A stretch of DNA of 64,000 bases from a virus: the IMG/VR virus record IMGVR_UViG_3300030110_004304, positions 27,346-91,345 of that record; one strand, written 5' to 3'. Under the pieces are notes generated by a model. It saw nothing but the letters and a program-made list of their open reading frames with translations. It was not told the DNA's origin and did not search any database. This document shows positions 11,801 through 21,300 of the stretch, piece after piece; position 1 is the stretch's first letter, and each line of letters starts with the position of its first letter. Made by a program: the position numbers and the translations under genes.

Positions 11801-14800
11801 AGATAAAGCCACAGCAGAAGAATTTGATTTACCTAAAAAATACATAGGTAAAGATATGGTTAAAATATTCGATAGTGTATTAAGAGTTAACTCTAGAAGA
11901 GAAGGTGATACTATAGAAGAGCATACTAAAGAATTAGAGATTATGCCATTTATAGAAGCCCATACATTATTAACTGAAAGAAAGAACGCTGAAGAAGAAG
12001 CGGCTAAACAAGCAGCATTTACTGAAGACATGGATAACATGATGACTGAGTATCCTGAGTACATGCAAGCTTTAATGAGTCAACAACAACCTCAACAACA
12101 AGGACCGTCTCCAGAAGAACAAGCTATGATGGAACAACAAATGATGGCTCAACAACAAGGAATGCCTCAAGGTCCCCCTCAAGGTAGTATGCCTATGATG
12201 GCTAAAGGAGGAATGATTAGGCGTGCTGATGGTTCTTATAGTAGAAGAGGGCTGTGGGATAACATTAGAGCTAACAAAGGTTCTGGTAAAAAACCTACGA
12301 AAGAAATGCTTAAGCAAGAAAAAAAGATTAAAAGTATGCGTTCAGGAGGAAAGATGTGTTATAATTATGGAGGAGTAGAAACCCCTGAAGCATACGGATA
12401 CCATGACTTTGCTCAAGAAGGCTATTCATCTATGCCTGCAGGAGTCACAGATGCAAGCACTGCAACAAATACAAATAGTGGATCTGGGTGGGGAACTGCA
12501 GCAGCAAACGCAGCAGTGGCTATAGGACAAGGTGCGGCTACCAACGATGATTACCTTTCAAGCGAAGCGGCTATGAATCAAAGTGCTGATCAAATAATAA
12601 GTATGATTCCTGGATATGGAGCATTTCACGGATTAGCTTCGGGAGCTTCTGATATGGCAAGAGAGCAATTAGGAGAAGAGCAGTATGATTCAGAAGGAAA
12701 TCCAACTGGATATAAGAAATACGATAATCAAGCAGAAAAAGCAGGAGATGTTTGGCTAAAACCAGAACATGAATACCATACACAAAATATAGCTGCTATT
12801 AAAGAGGGTGAGTCTGGAGCATGGGGAAGATTAGCAATGGGATTAGTACCAGGAATGAATCAAACATACACTATGTTAGCAGATGAAAATATAAAATCAC
12901 AAGCAGCAACTAGAAATGGAGGTAACATACATGCTTATGGAGGCCAGGTAAAAGATTATGACTTTGGTGCAGTAATGAGAGGCGTGGGCACAGGATTAGA
13001 AACTGCTGCTCCATTATTATCTAAAATACCAGTATATGGTACTCTAGTAGCTACTGCTGCAGGAGGACTTGGTGCAGGTCTAGGTAATGTAGGAACAGGA
13101 GCAGACTTTAAAGAAGTTGCTAGAGATGTTGCTTTCGGTGCCGGGAAAGGTGCTGCTTCAACTGTACCTGGTTTAGGTGCAGTAGTATCAGGAGCAGAAT
13201 CAGTAGTAGATTCTAAGATAGAAGATGCTAGTGAGAAAAGAAGTAAGGAATTAATTGAACAAGGTGGTGAAGCTGCTGAGAATGAATTAAAAAGACAAAA
13301 AACAGATGCCACAGTAAATAAAGTTATCGGACTAGCGGGAACAGCAACAAGCTTAGGAATGAATGCTGCAGACCAAGCTGCTGGTGAAGCTTCCGACGCA
13401 TTTGGGGAAGCTGCTTTAGAAGGTACAGCAGACTTAGCAAGTTATGCTCCTGAAGGAACAACTACTGGAATGGTAGACGGAGCAATGGTATCTATGGCTC
13501 CCGGTACTATGGCTTATGGTGGATTTATGAATAGAAACTTCAGAAATGGAGGTAGATACAGAACATTTGCTAATGGAGGTCCAGTAGATTCTTACGCAGA
13601 TATTCCAGCAGAAGATTTAGAATACATCAAAAAAATCATAGCATATGAAAGAACTCATGGAGCAGAAGATGGTACTGGATTAACAGATGCTAAATGGAGT
13701 AAAAACAAAGTTGCTTCTATGGCAGGGGCTACTGATGATGAAAAAGCTGCTTTATTTATTTATAATACATATGCTGCAGATAAATCAGGAATGCCTCTTG
13801 ATTTAAGAATGAGAGCTGTAGATATGCATTTGAATAGTGAAGACCCTACAGGTTCTATGTTAGTTGCAGCAGGTCTTATTAGTCCTGCTGAAAAAGTAAA
13901 GTTACTTTATACAGCAGATAACAAGGGTAAGTTAAAGTACGATCCAGCTAAAGCAGAAGCTTTGTTAAAAGAATGGGAAAAAACAGATGAAGGTGTGAAA
14001 AAATTAGCTGCTCTTGACAAGGCTAAAAAAGATCCTAGATTTATAAAAGCTTTTGATTCAGAAAGAATGAGGAGTTATAAAAATACAACTAATAAAGCTG
14101 GGGCATTTGATAACACTTGGCGTCCTAGAGTACACATTTTTGATGAAGGTTTTGATTATGATGAGTATCAAAATATGCTAACGACTGTATCTGATTTTGA
14201 TAAGAAAATTGCTGGTTTAGATAATACATCTGCTACTTATGAAGACGATTTAAAAATTCTTCAAGAACAGAGAAACGATGCTGCGGAAGATATAAATCTT
14301 TTTGAGTATCAAGAAGATCCTAATGACCCAACAAAATTCACGTATACAGGTATTGGTCAAGAAGATGTGGATTACTTAGCAAGTGATGATGAAGGAGAAG
14401 AAGAAGATCCTCAAGATCCTTTTGAAAAAGCTGATCAAGATGATTATACAGCACCGGATGTTACAGATCTTAAGCCTAAGTTTAAGGACTTAGCAATTGG
14501 AGCTGCTCCTGCACTATTCGATATAGGAAGAGGTCTTCTTGAAAAAGATCAACCTTTAGAACTAAGTAGAATAAACGAAATTAGTAGTCCTCGTATTAAT
14601 TTAGACGAAGCACAAAAAGCACAAGACAGAGCATTCGCTGCCCAACAAAGTGCTATTAGAAACGCTGCTCCAGGAGGAGGAGCCTATCTAGCTAATCAAC
14701 AAATGGCATATCAAAACTGGATGCAGAATGCTGCTCTACTAAGAGAAAGAGAAGAACAGCTTAATGCACAGATTGCTGGCCAAGACTTAAGAACCAATGC

Positions 14801-15035
14801 AGGTATTCAAGCACAAAACATAAGATTAGATGCTAAAGAACAAGATTGGAGAGCTAAACAAAAAGCAGCTAAGATGGATCTAATAGGGTCAGGAATGGGA
14901 TACTTAGGAGATATGGCTGCAGAAAATAGAAAGAATAAATTTATGGTTCAGCAATATTTCCCAGCAATAGCTCCAGTTATGTCCGACTATATGCAATGGC
15001 AAAAAGAAAAAGAAAAAAACGAAGAAACTGATTAA
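8835..15035 (+). CDS. Giant modular virion cargo protein with NlpC/CHAP-like domain and NGG repeats
   Basis: 2,066 aa. It begins, like its upstream neighbour, with a basic stretch and YPHGG at 10-14. A Lys/Glu-rich coiled-coil-like stretch lies around residues 310-390. A probable cysteine peptidase/amidase follows: Cys495 and Cys502 in GLYCTPGSTDC, then QPGDIGLKYG, then His567/568. Many Gly-Gly motifs are scattered through the protein (FKNGGKKGGGDCGC, FANGGPKDPP, YAKGG, YNYGG, RNGGNIHAYGG, FRNGG, FANGG). A Gln/Met-rich low-complexity segment sits near residues 1080-1120 and an Ala/Gly-rich, weakly hydrophobic stretch near 1380-1560. The C-terminus is helical, Ala/Gln-rich and charged. This composition suits an ejection protein. 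Several parts are unrecognised. Confidence 0.55.
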   Translation: MAKRKKITKYPHGGPHNPPALSQQELAQVNQALAAGNTANMNQLMSPGFLQGRHTDFNKDEFKGSPFYGFPEFSGNVTATGNKTGWGFDSTPHNNLTTADLYDQNFISNINSSPLFGVKNYNELTDEKGQKFYAPNWQFKGAPTAPTLYDYHTGTGNRNMPYTGPLTANQWQKNPGNRNPNKAQALKPLSNRQKNLAYKNQWMYNDADGNVVTYGELKGKDKRKPQIAQEEYTTYFKGDKEINEGQYNRGLSSNEKKTNQYNTQLTDYNDALTQLKTSMFPTTPVDPINTSTLVPVTKRYGGRKKYNNGGELTEEEKWNAKREAEYKKKTAEFEKKTAELDAKFEADKLGNAEYKKQLAALEKEKTRVQKVRDNVLKTAEDLNQKKLNLFPNTEDVYSDEQYALNPNLENYEELQWYLNSLNSGYPIGDDGETDFGAPLKTKQEHREVMKNMPQEFRDIFPRQGNYDLYMANKFNPDGTLDEDNYTYHSGRGLYCTPGSTDCYRRAGATDMPIVSGNQGFAKRSKEGKIPFQLISDSEAQPGDIGLKYGYVSKNYAKPELGKTNRVHHTTIAKELGDVNSKGEITNMIAYSPNDGARESFRPVPEYADSPKNVPGEDSDIMFYRYVGQTPQMQANIDNLTAQGYNKEAQQQLAMMPTMGPAYVGGNTPVRTPQAINPIEGMDKRQTRQYLKNPMGQYNYDQYLQLQNNDMVTNNKWGGTVPPAEFKNGGKKGGGDCGCGKPKPGTKPTKSSTSYQSFANGGPKDPPTQEEFDMMDQKSKEALSKQYPGMYKINAGTPTQEQLNQFRAQNMMQMQPTNMELPLPAAESTYVNTPMIGNYAKGGYMGINPDHKGYCTPMSKSTCTPRRKALARRLKPGGDLYRGKKENGGYNYADSGFNSGMPAGVTQRSYLDYINGGPLMANGTVVYDNGGGMEQYSSVPVDSFDTGGSHESNPLGGIPQGPNALVEEGEKKIKIPGTEESFIVSPKIILDKATAEEFDLPKKYIGKDMVKIFDSVLRVNSRREGDTIEEHTKELEIMPFIEAHTLLTERKNAEEEAAKQAAFTEDMDNMMTEYPEYMQALMSQQQPQQQGPSPEEQAMMEQQMMAQQQGMPQGPPQGSMPMMAKGGMIRRADGSYSRRGLWDNIRANKGSGKKPTKEMLKQEKKIKSMRSGGKMCYNYGGVETPEAYGYHDFAQEGYSSMPAGVTDASTATNTNSGSGWGTAAANAAVAIGQGAATNDDYLSSEAAMNQSADQIISMIPGYGAFHGLASGASDMAREQLGEEQYDSEGNPTGYKKYDNQAEKAGDVWLKPEHEYHTQNIAAIKEGESGAWGRLAMGLVPGMNQTYTMLADENIKSQAATRNGGNIHAYGGQVKDYDFGAVMRGVGTGLETAAPLLSKIPVYGTLVATAAGGLGAGLGNVGTGADFKEVARDVAFGAGKGAASTVPGLGAVVSGAESVVDSKIEDASEKRSKELIEQGGEAAENELKRQKTDATVNKVIGLAGTATSLGMNAADQAAGEASDAFGEAALEGTADLASYAPEGTTTGMVDGAMVSMAPGTMAYGGFMNRNFRNGGRYRTFANGGPVDSYADIPAEDLEYIKKIIAYERTHGAEDGTGLTDAKWSKNKVASMAGATDDEKAALFIYNTYAADKSGMPLDLRMRAVDMHLNSEDPTGSMLVAAGLISPAEKVKLLYTADNKGKLKYDPAKAEALLKEWEKTDEGVKKLAALDKAKKDPRFIKAFDSERMRSYKNTTNKAGAFDNTWRPRVHIFDEGFDYDEYQNMLTTVSDFDKKIAGLDNTSATYEDDLKILQEQRNDAAEDINLFEYQEDPNDPTKFTYTGIGQEDVDYLASDDEGEEEDPQDPFEKADQDDYTAPDVTDLKPKFKDLAIGAAPALFDIGRGLLEKDQPLELSRINEISSPRINLDEAQKAQDRAFAAQQSAIRNAAPGGGAYLANQQMAYQNWMQNAALLREREEQLNAQIAGQDLRTNAGIQAQNIRLDAKEQDWRAKQKAAKMDLIGSGMGYLGDMAAENRKNKFMVQQYFPAIAPVMSDYMQWQKEKEKNEETD

Positions 15036-15045
15036 AAAATAAAAG

Positions 15046-18000
15046 ATGGCAAATCCATATTCAACTCCTTTAACAGCGAGATATAAGTATAAACCACTAG
15101 ATGTCAGTGTGTTAGCACAACCACTTGCTCAACAACAGCAGCAATATGACTTAACAGAACAAGCCGTAGATGCTGCTCAGTTTGAGTTAGCAGGCCTATC
15201 TCCAGATAGTGAAAGAGCTAAAGAAATAAAAGCAGTTTTAGGTGAGCAAGTAGGAGATATTTCTGAAGGACTGTTGTCCAAAAGAGATTATAGAACAGCT
15301 GCTAAAAATCTAAATAAACTAAATAAGTTTTATAATAGTAACGAAGAGATAAAAGCTATTAAAGGAAACTATAATGCTTGGCAAGACGCTATTAAAGAGC
15401 AGAAGAAAAGATTAGTTGGAAAAAATGCAGACTTAAGTCAAAAACAATATGAAGAGTGGTATCAAAAATCTATGATAGAGTTTCGTGACAAAGGAGGTAC
15501 TGACTTCAGAGACGGAGATTATAACACCATAAATACAATGGGAAGAATGTCCGACATGGACAAAGAAATACAGGATTATGCATATAAATTAGCTAATGCT
15601 AGGCCGGATGAAAAGAGAACTATATTAGGAAAAATCCAAGATGTAGCAGGACATAGATTCAAAGATCAAGTAATAGATACAATAATTACTTATCAAAACA
15701 AGGATGACATTACTGCTGAGCTCTACAATCAATTATCTAGTTCAGATAGATTTAAAAGTTGGTTAGATGAGAAAGCAGAATATAACCATTTCTTCCAAAG
15801 TTATGGGAATCCAGAATATGCTGCTGACATGTATGGAAAATATCATGCACATTTAGATGAACAAGAAGAGAATATAATTAAATCGAAAGCAAAGAAAAAA
15901 CAAAAAGAAGCAGCATTAGCAAATGTTGAAGAGCAAAGAAGAAGTTTAACAGAAGGTTATGCTAAAAGCAAAGGAGATTATATTAAAGGTTTGGTTAAAA
16001 AAGCCCACACACAAGATTACTTAATGGGAGTATCTTCTAGTATGGCTGATGTATTTAACTTTCAAGATATAGAATATGATCGTACTTTCGTAGATGATTT
16101 TGAAGCAAAAGAAAATTATAAAAGGGCAATGAAAGCTGCTGATGATGCTCAAAATATGTTTTTCTCAGTAAGTCCTGATACACACGTTGCTCCATTAGGA
16201 CCAAATGGAGAAGTTTTAACAGGAAAAGAAGATCCTGGAGAGCTTATACAAAACTTAATTGGAACATCTTCTACTACAGGAATGAATTGGACTCCTGGTA
16301 CTGGTACTGGTTTTAAAGGATTAGAAACTAATATATCAGGAACTCAAGTAGCTTTAAATAATTTACAATTAAAAATAAATCCTTTAAAGCGTCAAGCTAA
16401 AAGAGATCTTCAAGCTGCTAAAACAGAAGAAGAAAGACAAACTATAATTAATAATTATAATAGAGATAATGCAGACTTATTCGATAAACAAAAAAGACTA
16501 CAAAAAGCTTTATCAGAACAGAAAGCAGTATATACAAGAGAAACTGATAGAGTAAAAATTAATATAAAGAATAATTTAAATAGGTTAATAGCAGAAGGAA
16601 GAAAAAAAGGACAAGATGTTTCTTGGTATACTGAGCAATTAAATCTTATAGAAAACAATATTTCAGATCCTTGGAATCTTTCTATTTCACAAAATAAAGG
16701 GAAAGTTAGTATATCTGGTTACTTAAAAGGGATGCAGGTAGATAGTAAATCTAAATATGATAATAGTCCATTATTAGGTGATTTAAGTTTTGCACAGCCT
16801 GGTGTTCCCGGATATGATGTAATAAGATTAGATGGTATAACTAGTGCTTCTCAAGGTACTAATCTTTCAGGAGTTTTAAGCCCAGGAACTGTTGATGCAG
16901 GTGTTGCTGCGGGAGCCCTCTTATTAGATTATGCTACATCCGATTCAGGAGGAGACATTATTCCTGTACAAAGGATGGCTGGAGAAGATGATAGAAAACA
17001 AATACAGAATATTAAAAATAATAACAAAGAAGCAATACTTGAATTTGATGTTTCCAGCTCTGACTTTGATCATGATTTTGCAGTACTTCCTTATAGCCAA
17101 TCAGGTTTCGTACAACAAGCTCACGATAGAAAAAATTCTTGGATAAAAATGTTAGAAGAAGAAGGATATACAATTGTTCAAGGACCACGATCTAATAGTG
17201 ATAAGCATGCTTATTTAGATGATATAGTAGTACACCATTTAAGAGCTGTTCCTAATAGCCTAATAAAAAAGCAAAAAGAATATGTATCAAACCCAAATAA
17301 AAATCAAATGGCTATTCTACAAAAAGGGGTCAGTGAAGAATTATACAATCAACAAATGAGTAGAAGTACTCAAGATCAAGGGATTATATTAAATGATGCA
17401 TCTAATTCAGTATCAGGAGGAGTATTTAACCAATTAGTAGATTATCAACAACAAGATACTAATAACGCTAATACTCATAGATTTTATATGAATGAAAATG
17501 GAAGTTATAGAATGGCTAGTGATGGAATGAATAATGAAGAACCTAATCTAAATTTATACGAAGCTAGAGAAGTAGTAGGTACATCTACTGTAGACGGTAA
17601 ACAAATCCCCCTAATTAGATATGCTTTAAAACAAGATTTAACAGAAGGCCAAATAATAAATGAAATTTCTAGAAGTGGTAATGTAAAAGCACAGACAGGA
17701 GGAATGAGTGCTGATGAAAAAAGAGTGTGGAGTGCTACTAAAATGGGACTTTTAACTGATGATTGGAGAAATGTGTTTAGTACTGATGTAGTAGTAGGAA
17801 CTCTAGGAACTAGTTTCGCTCTAGGAGAAGCTGTTAAAAATACTAGAAAAACTTTTGAAAATATAGCAGAATATGGAGACGGAGCACAAACTGCTAACGC
17901 TTTAACACAATTAGCTCAAACAGAAATTTCTTTAGATGGTAAAATGCAAGATAGACTTGCTTTAGACTATATAGATTTATTTCAAGGAACAACAAACGAA

Positions 18001-18306
18001 ATAAGAAATCAAGGTACTCCTTTTGCATTCCCAGACGGTTCTTTAGGAAGATATGATATTATTTATAGAAGCACAGGGGGAGGAGGAGTTACTCAAGAAA
18101 TTACTTTAGTAGATGCTAAAAAATATCCTAATGAAACCGTAGGAAAAGAAATACTTACACAGAGTCTAAGTAACGTAATGAACTCTGATGTTCCTGCCTT
18201 TATGAGATCTTATGAATTACTGTATGGAATCAACACTAATCAAGCGTATATGAATAATATACTAAATAGAGGACAGAATATTGATGTAGCTAGCGTAGGA
18301 AGATAG
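15046..18306 (+). CDS. Internal virion / cargo protein, unrecognised
   Basis: 1,086 aa, no signal peptide. The N-terminal 60 residues are Gln/Ala-rich (LAQQQQQYDL). Residues ~100-320 and ~440-520 are heavily charged and helical, with long Lys/Glu/Ala/Gln stretches likely to form coiled coils. The C-terminal half is more mixed. There is no Walker motif, HEXXH or catalytic triad that I can see. It lies between the modular peptidase protein and the RNA polymerase gene, 10 bp after one and 36 bp before the other, the place where crAss-like phages keep cargo and ejection proteins. Function is inferred only from this position. Confidence 0.5.
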   Translation: MANPYSTPLTARYKYKPLDVSVLAQPLAQQQQQYDLTEQAVDAAQFELAGLSPDSERAKEIKAVLGEQVGDISEGLLSKRDYRTAAKNLNKLNKFYNSNEEIKAIKGNYNAWQDAIKEQKKRLVGKNADLSQKQYEEWYQKSMIEFRDKGGTDFRDGDYNTINTMGRMSDMDKEIQDYAYKLANARPDEKRTILGKIQDVAGHRFKDQVIDTIITYQNKDDITAELYNQLSSSDRFKSWLDEKAEYNHFFQSYGNPEYAADMYGKYHAHLDEQEENIIKSKAKKKQKEAALANVEEQRRSLTEGYAKSKGDYIKGLVKKAHTQDYLMGVSSSMADVFNFQDIEYDRTFVDDFEAKENYKRAMKAADDAQNMFFSVSPDTHVAPLGPNGEVLTGKEDPGELIQNLIGTSSTTGMNWTPGTGTGFKGLETNISGTQVALNNLQLKINPLKRQAKRDLQAAKTEEERQTIINNYNRDNADLFDKQKRLQKALSEQKAVYTRETDRVKINIKNNLNRLIAEGRKKGQDVSWYTEQLNLIENNISDPWNLSISQNKGKVSISGYLKGMQVDSKSKYDNSPLLGDLSFAQPGVPGYDVIRLDGITSASQGTNLSGVLSPGTVDAGVAAGALLLDYATSDSGGDIIPVQRMAGEDDRKQIQNIKNNNKEAILEFDVSSSDFDHDFAVLPYSQSGFVQQAHDRKNSWIKMLEEEGYTIVQGPRSNSDKHAYLDDIVVHHLRAVPNSLIKKQKEYVSNPNKNQMAILQKGVSEELYNQQMSRSTQDQGIILNDASNSVSGGVFNQLVDYQQQDTNNANTHRFYMNENGSYRMASDGMNNEEPNLNLYEAREVVGTSTVDGKQIPLIRYALKQDLTEGQIINEISRSGNVKAQTGGMSADEKRVWSATKMGLLTDDWRNVFSTDVVVGTLGTSFALGEAVKNTRKTFENIAEYGDGAQTANALTQLAQTEISLDGKMQDRLALDYIDLFQGTTNEIRNQGTPFAFPDGSLGRYDIIYRSTGGGGVTQEITLVDAKKYPNETVGKEILTQSLSNVMNSDVPAFMRSYELLYGINTNQAYMNNILNRGQNIDVASVGR

Positions 18307-18342
18307 TCAATAAATTTAAGTAAATTTGGATAAACAATAAAT

Positions 18343-21300
18343 ATGTCGGAAGAATTAGAAAATGAAATACCAGAAAACGACTTAGATGCAGTAAGTGGTT
18401 TACCAAAAGATTTTGTAGAGAGAAGCGTTATAGGAGGAAAAATGTCTCAGTATCTTACTCAAAGCGAGGCAGCTATGTCTGGACATATTCAAGGTAAACA
18501 AGGAGCTTCAGGATTTAAGGGAAATATGGGACCATTTGTAAATCAAGATTATGATTTAAATGAGATGGTAGAAGGGGGAGAATATGAAGATGAAAAACGT
18601 TTTGATCCTTTAGGACATCTTGAAACTAAAAATAATCCATATGGTCTAGATGCTAATATTCCGAACGGTGTAGACTTTTATGCAAAATTATCAGAGTTAA
18701 ACCTAAAACAAGGAACCCTGGACTACGAAGATGAGTTAGAAGAAAATCAAGGATTCTTTGAGGAACTGACTAATACGGGAATAAAGTTTTGGGGTAAAGT
18801 CGCTAACTATACTGCATTAGGTATAGCAGGTTTTGTTTGGGGAGCAGGAAAAGCTATCGTTAATTGGGATATCGATTCTCTTATGGACAACGAAGTTTTT
18901 AGAGGAATGGACGAAGTTGATGAATGGCTTAATAAAAGATTTGTCGTACATGGAGGAGCAGACTATAGATTAGCCCAGGAAAGAGGTGCGGGTATTGGAG
19001 AAAGGTTTTTATTAGATCCTACAAAAGTACTGGCAGATGATATATCAAACGCAGGATCTTTCGTAGCGAGTGCTATCGTAACTGAAGTATTATTAGGAGC
19101 AGCTACTGTAGCTACTGTTGGTGGAGCTGGACCAGCTTTAGCTGCCAACACTGCTAGACTAGGAGTACAAGGAGCTAGACTATTTAGTACAGGTGTTAGA
19201 GTATTAAGAGGTATAGATAAAATGGCTGACATGGGGGCTGCTTTAAGAAACGCTACACGGTTTAAAAATATGGCTGGTACTGGAAGAGCTATATTAACTG
19301 GAGCCGGTTTTGAGTCAGCTATGATAGGTAGAGAGACTAAAGATAGAGTTATAGAAAACCTAGCAGCTGATTATGAAGAATACTATGGAAGACCGCCTTC
19401 AGAAGCTACATTAGCAGAATATGAAGAACTTGGTAACAGTGCAATGCGTCAGGCTTATGCATTGAACCTACCACTAGTAGCAGGTAGTAATATGTTACAG
19501 TTCCCTAGACTATTTTTAAAAGGATATAGTGGAGGAAGAAAATTAGTAAACGGACTTAGATTTAAAGGAGGAAAGTGGGCTGCTAAATATGATGAATTTA
19601 GTAAAATAAGAAAAGCAGGACTTTGGACAAGAAAAAGTTTAGGAAGAGGTGTTACTGAAGCCTGGGAAGAATATGCTCAAGGAGCTATGGAAGAAGGACT
19701 AGTAGATTACTTTAGTGCTAACTATTCTGCAGACGCCGCAAAAAATGGTGTAGGTTGGTTAGATGCAATGTCTACAGCTGGTTCAAAATATTTAGGAACT
19801 ACAGAAGGACAAGATAGTGCTACTATTGGATTTTTAATGGGTATGGTAGGAATGCCAATGCCTTTTAAAATGAATCAAAAAACAGGAAAAATAGAAAAAG
19901 GTTTTGGCTGGTTCGGGGGAGTTGCTGAAGAATTAAGTAATCAAAAGCGTAGAATTAAATCTTTAAGAAATGCTGCAGACATGCTAAATCAAACAGATGC
20001 AGGACAAGCACTAGCAGCTAACTATCAGAACTTTATAAGAAACATGGCCATAGAGCAAGATAAAGATAATGCTCTAATGAATGAGGACCCTTTTAGTTTT
20101 AAAAACAGTGAGCACGATCAGCTTCATAGTTATGCTATGACTAGACATAACATGGGACTTTCTGATACTATGTGGCAAGAACTTGATGGATTAGAAAAAA
20201 TGTCCACAGAAGATTTTAATAAGGCTTATCAATTAAAAGGAGTTGATGAGTGGACCGATGCTACTAAAAAAGAAGTTCTAGATAAAACTAGAGCTAAACT
20301 AAAAAGAGTGGTAAAAGTAGCAGAAGATGTTGATACTCACTTTAATAACAAAGTAATAAGCAATGTTCCTGTTGGTGAAGAGGCAAGTTATGCTGCAGTA
20401 AAAGAACAGCTAACATATTTAGCATCTACTATTGACAACGTTGATGCTAGAGAAAAAGAATTAGAGGATAAGATAAGCAACCTCACAGGGGGCAATGTAA
20501 ACTCTAATAGCATAAAAGCAAGTAAAACAGTATCTGGAATAAATGAGAAAACAGGTCAAGCAGAGTTTGGAACATTAAGAGATCCTAAAGGTAGGTTTAA
20601 AAGCCAAGACGCCGCTTTCAAGAATCAGATGGAAGAATGGAAAGAAAATGATCCAGGAGGCTATGCTTTAAACAAAGACGAAGTAACGGATTTATATAAC
20701 GACACTAAGAAACTAAGCAACAGAAGAAGAGAAGCTGGGGGGCTTTATGAGTTTCTATTTACTAAAGAAGGAAGTGAATCATTTAAAAAAGTACACGAAA
20801 AACTTCAAAAAGATTTTGCTAAAAAAGTAGCAGATGCTGTAAAAGAAAAAGTTAGAAATAAGGCCAAAGGAACAAAAAACCAAACGCAATCTAATAGAAA
20901 TAAAAGAGACGCCGAGTCTACTAATACAGATGATATCTGGGGAGAAGAAGCAGATCAGCAAGCAGCGGCGGCTAATGATAATGTAATTAGTAAGAAAAAA
21001 GGACCTTTAGCAGACTTAGCTAGTGACGAAGAAATGGAACCTGGTATTCCTCAAGAAGTAAAAGGAATTGATATATTAGAAGATATAGCAGAAAATAGAT
21101 CTAATACATTCTTAAATAAAATACTAGATGAAGCAGAAAAACGAGGGTACAATACATCCGGTATAAACTCAATACAAGATATTCTGAACATAACAGCTTT
21201 CCAAGATCCTGAACTATTTGCTGAGCTACAAAGAATAGCTTTAGAAATGGCCCAAACAGCTAGTAAGAATAGAACAAGCGAACGTGAGCAAGCTTCAAAA

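Noticed and set aside
9635-13312. Several Ser/Leu-rich - strand frames opposite the giant virion genes
   Set aside because: They mirror codon bias of the + genes, have no neighbours in operon order and no family signature. The same holds for those opposite 18-36 kb.
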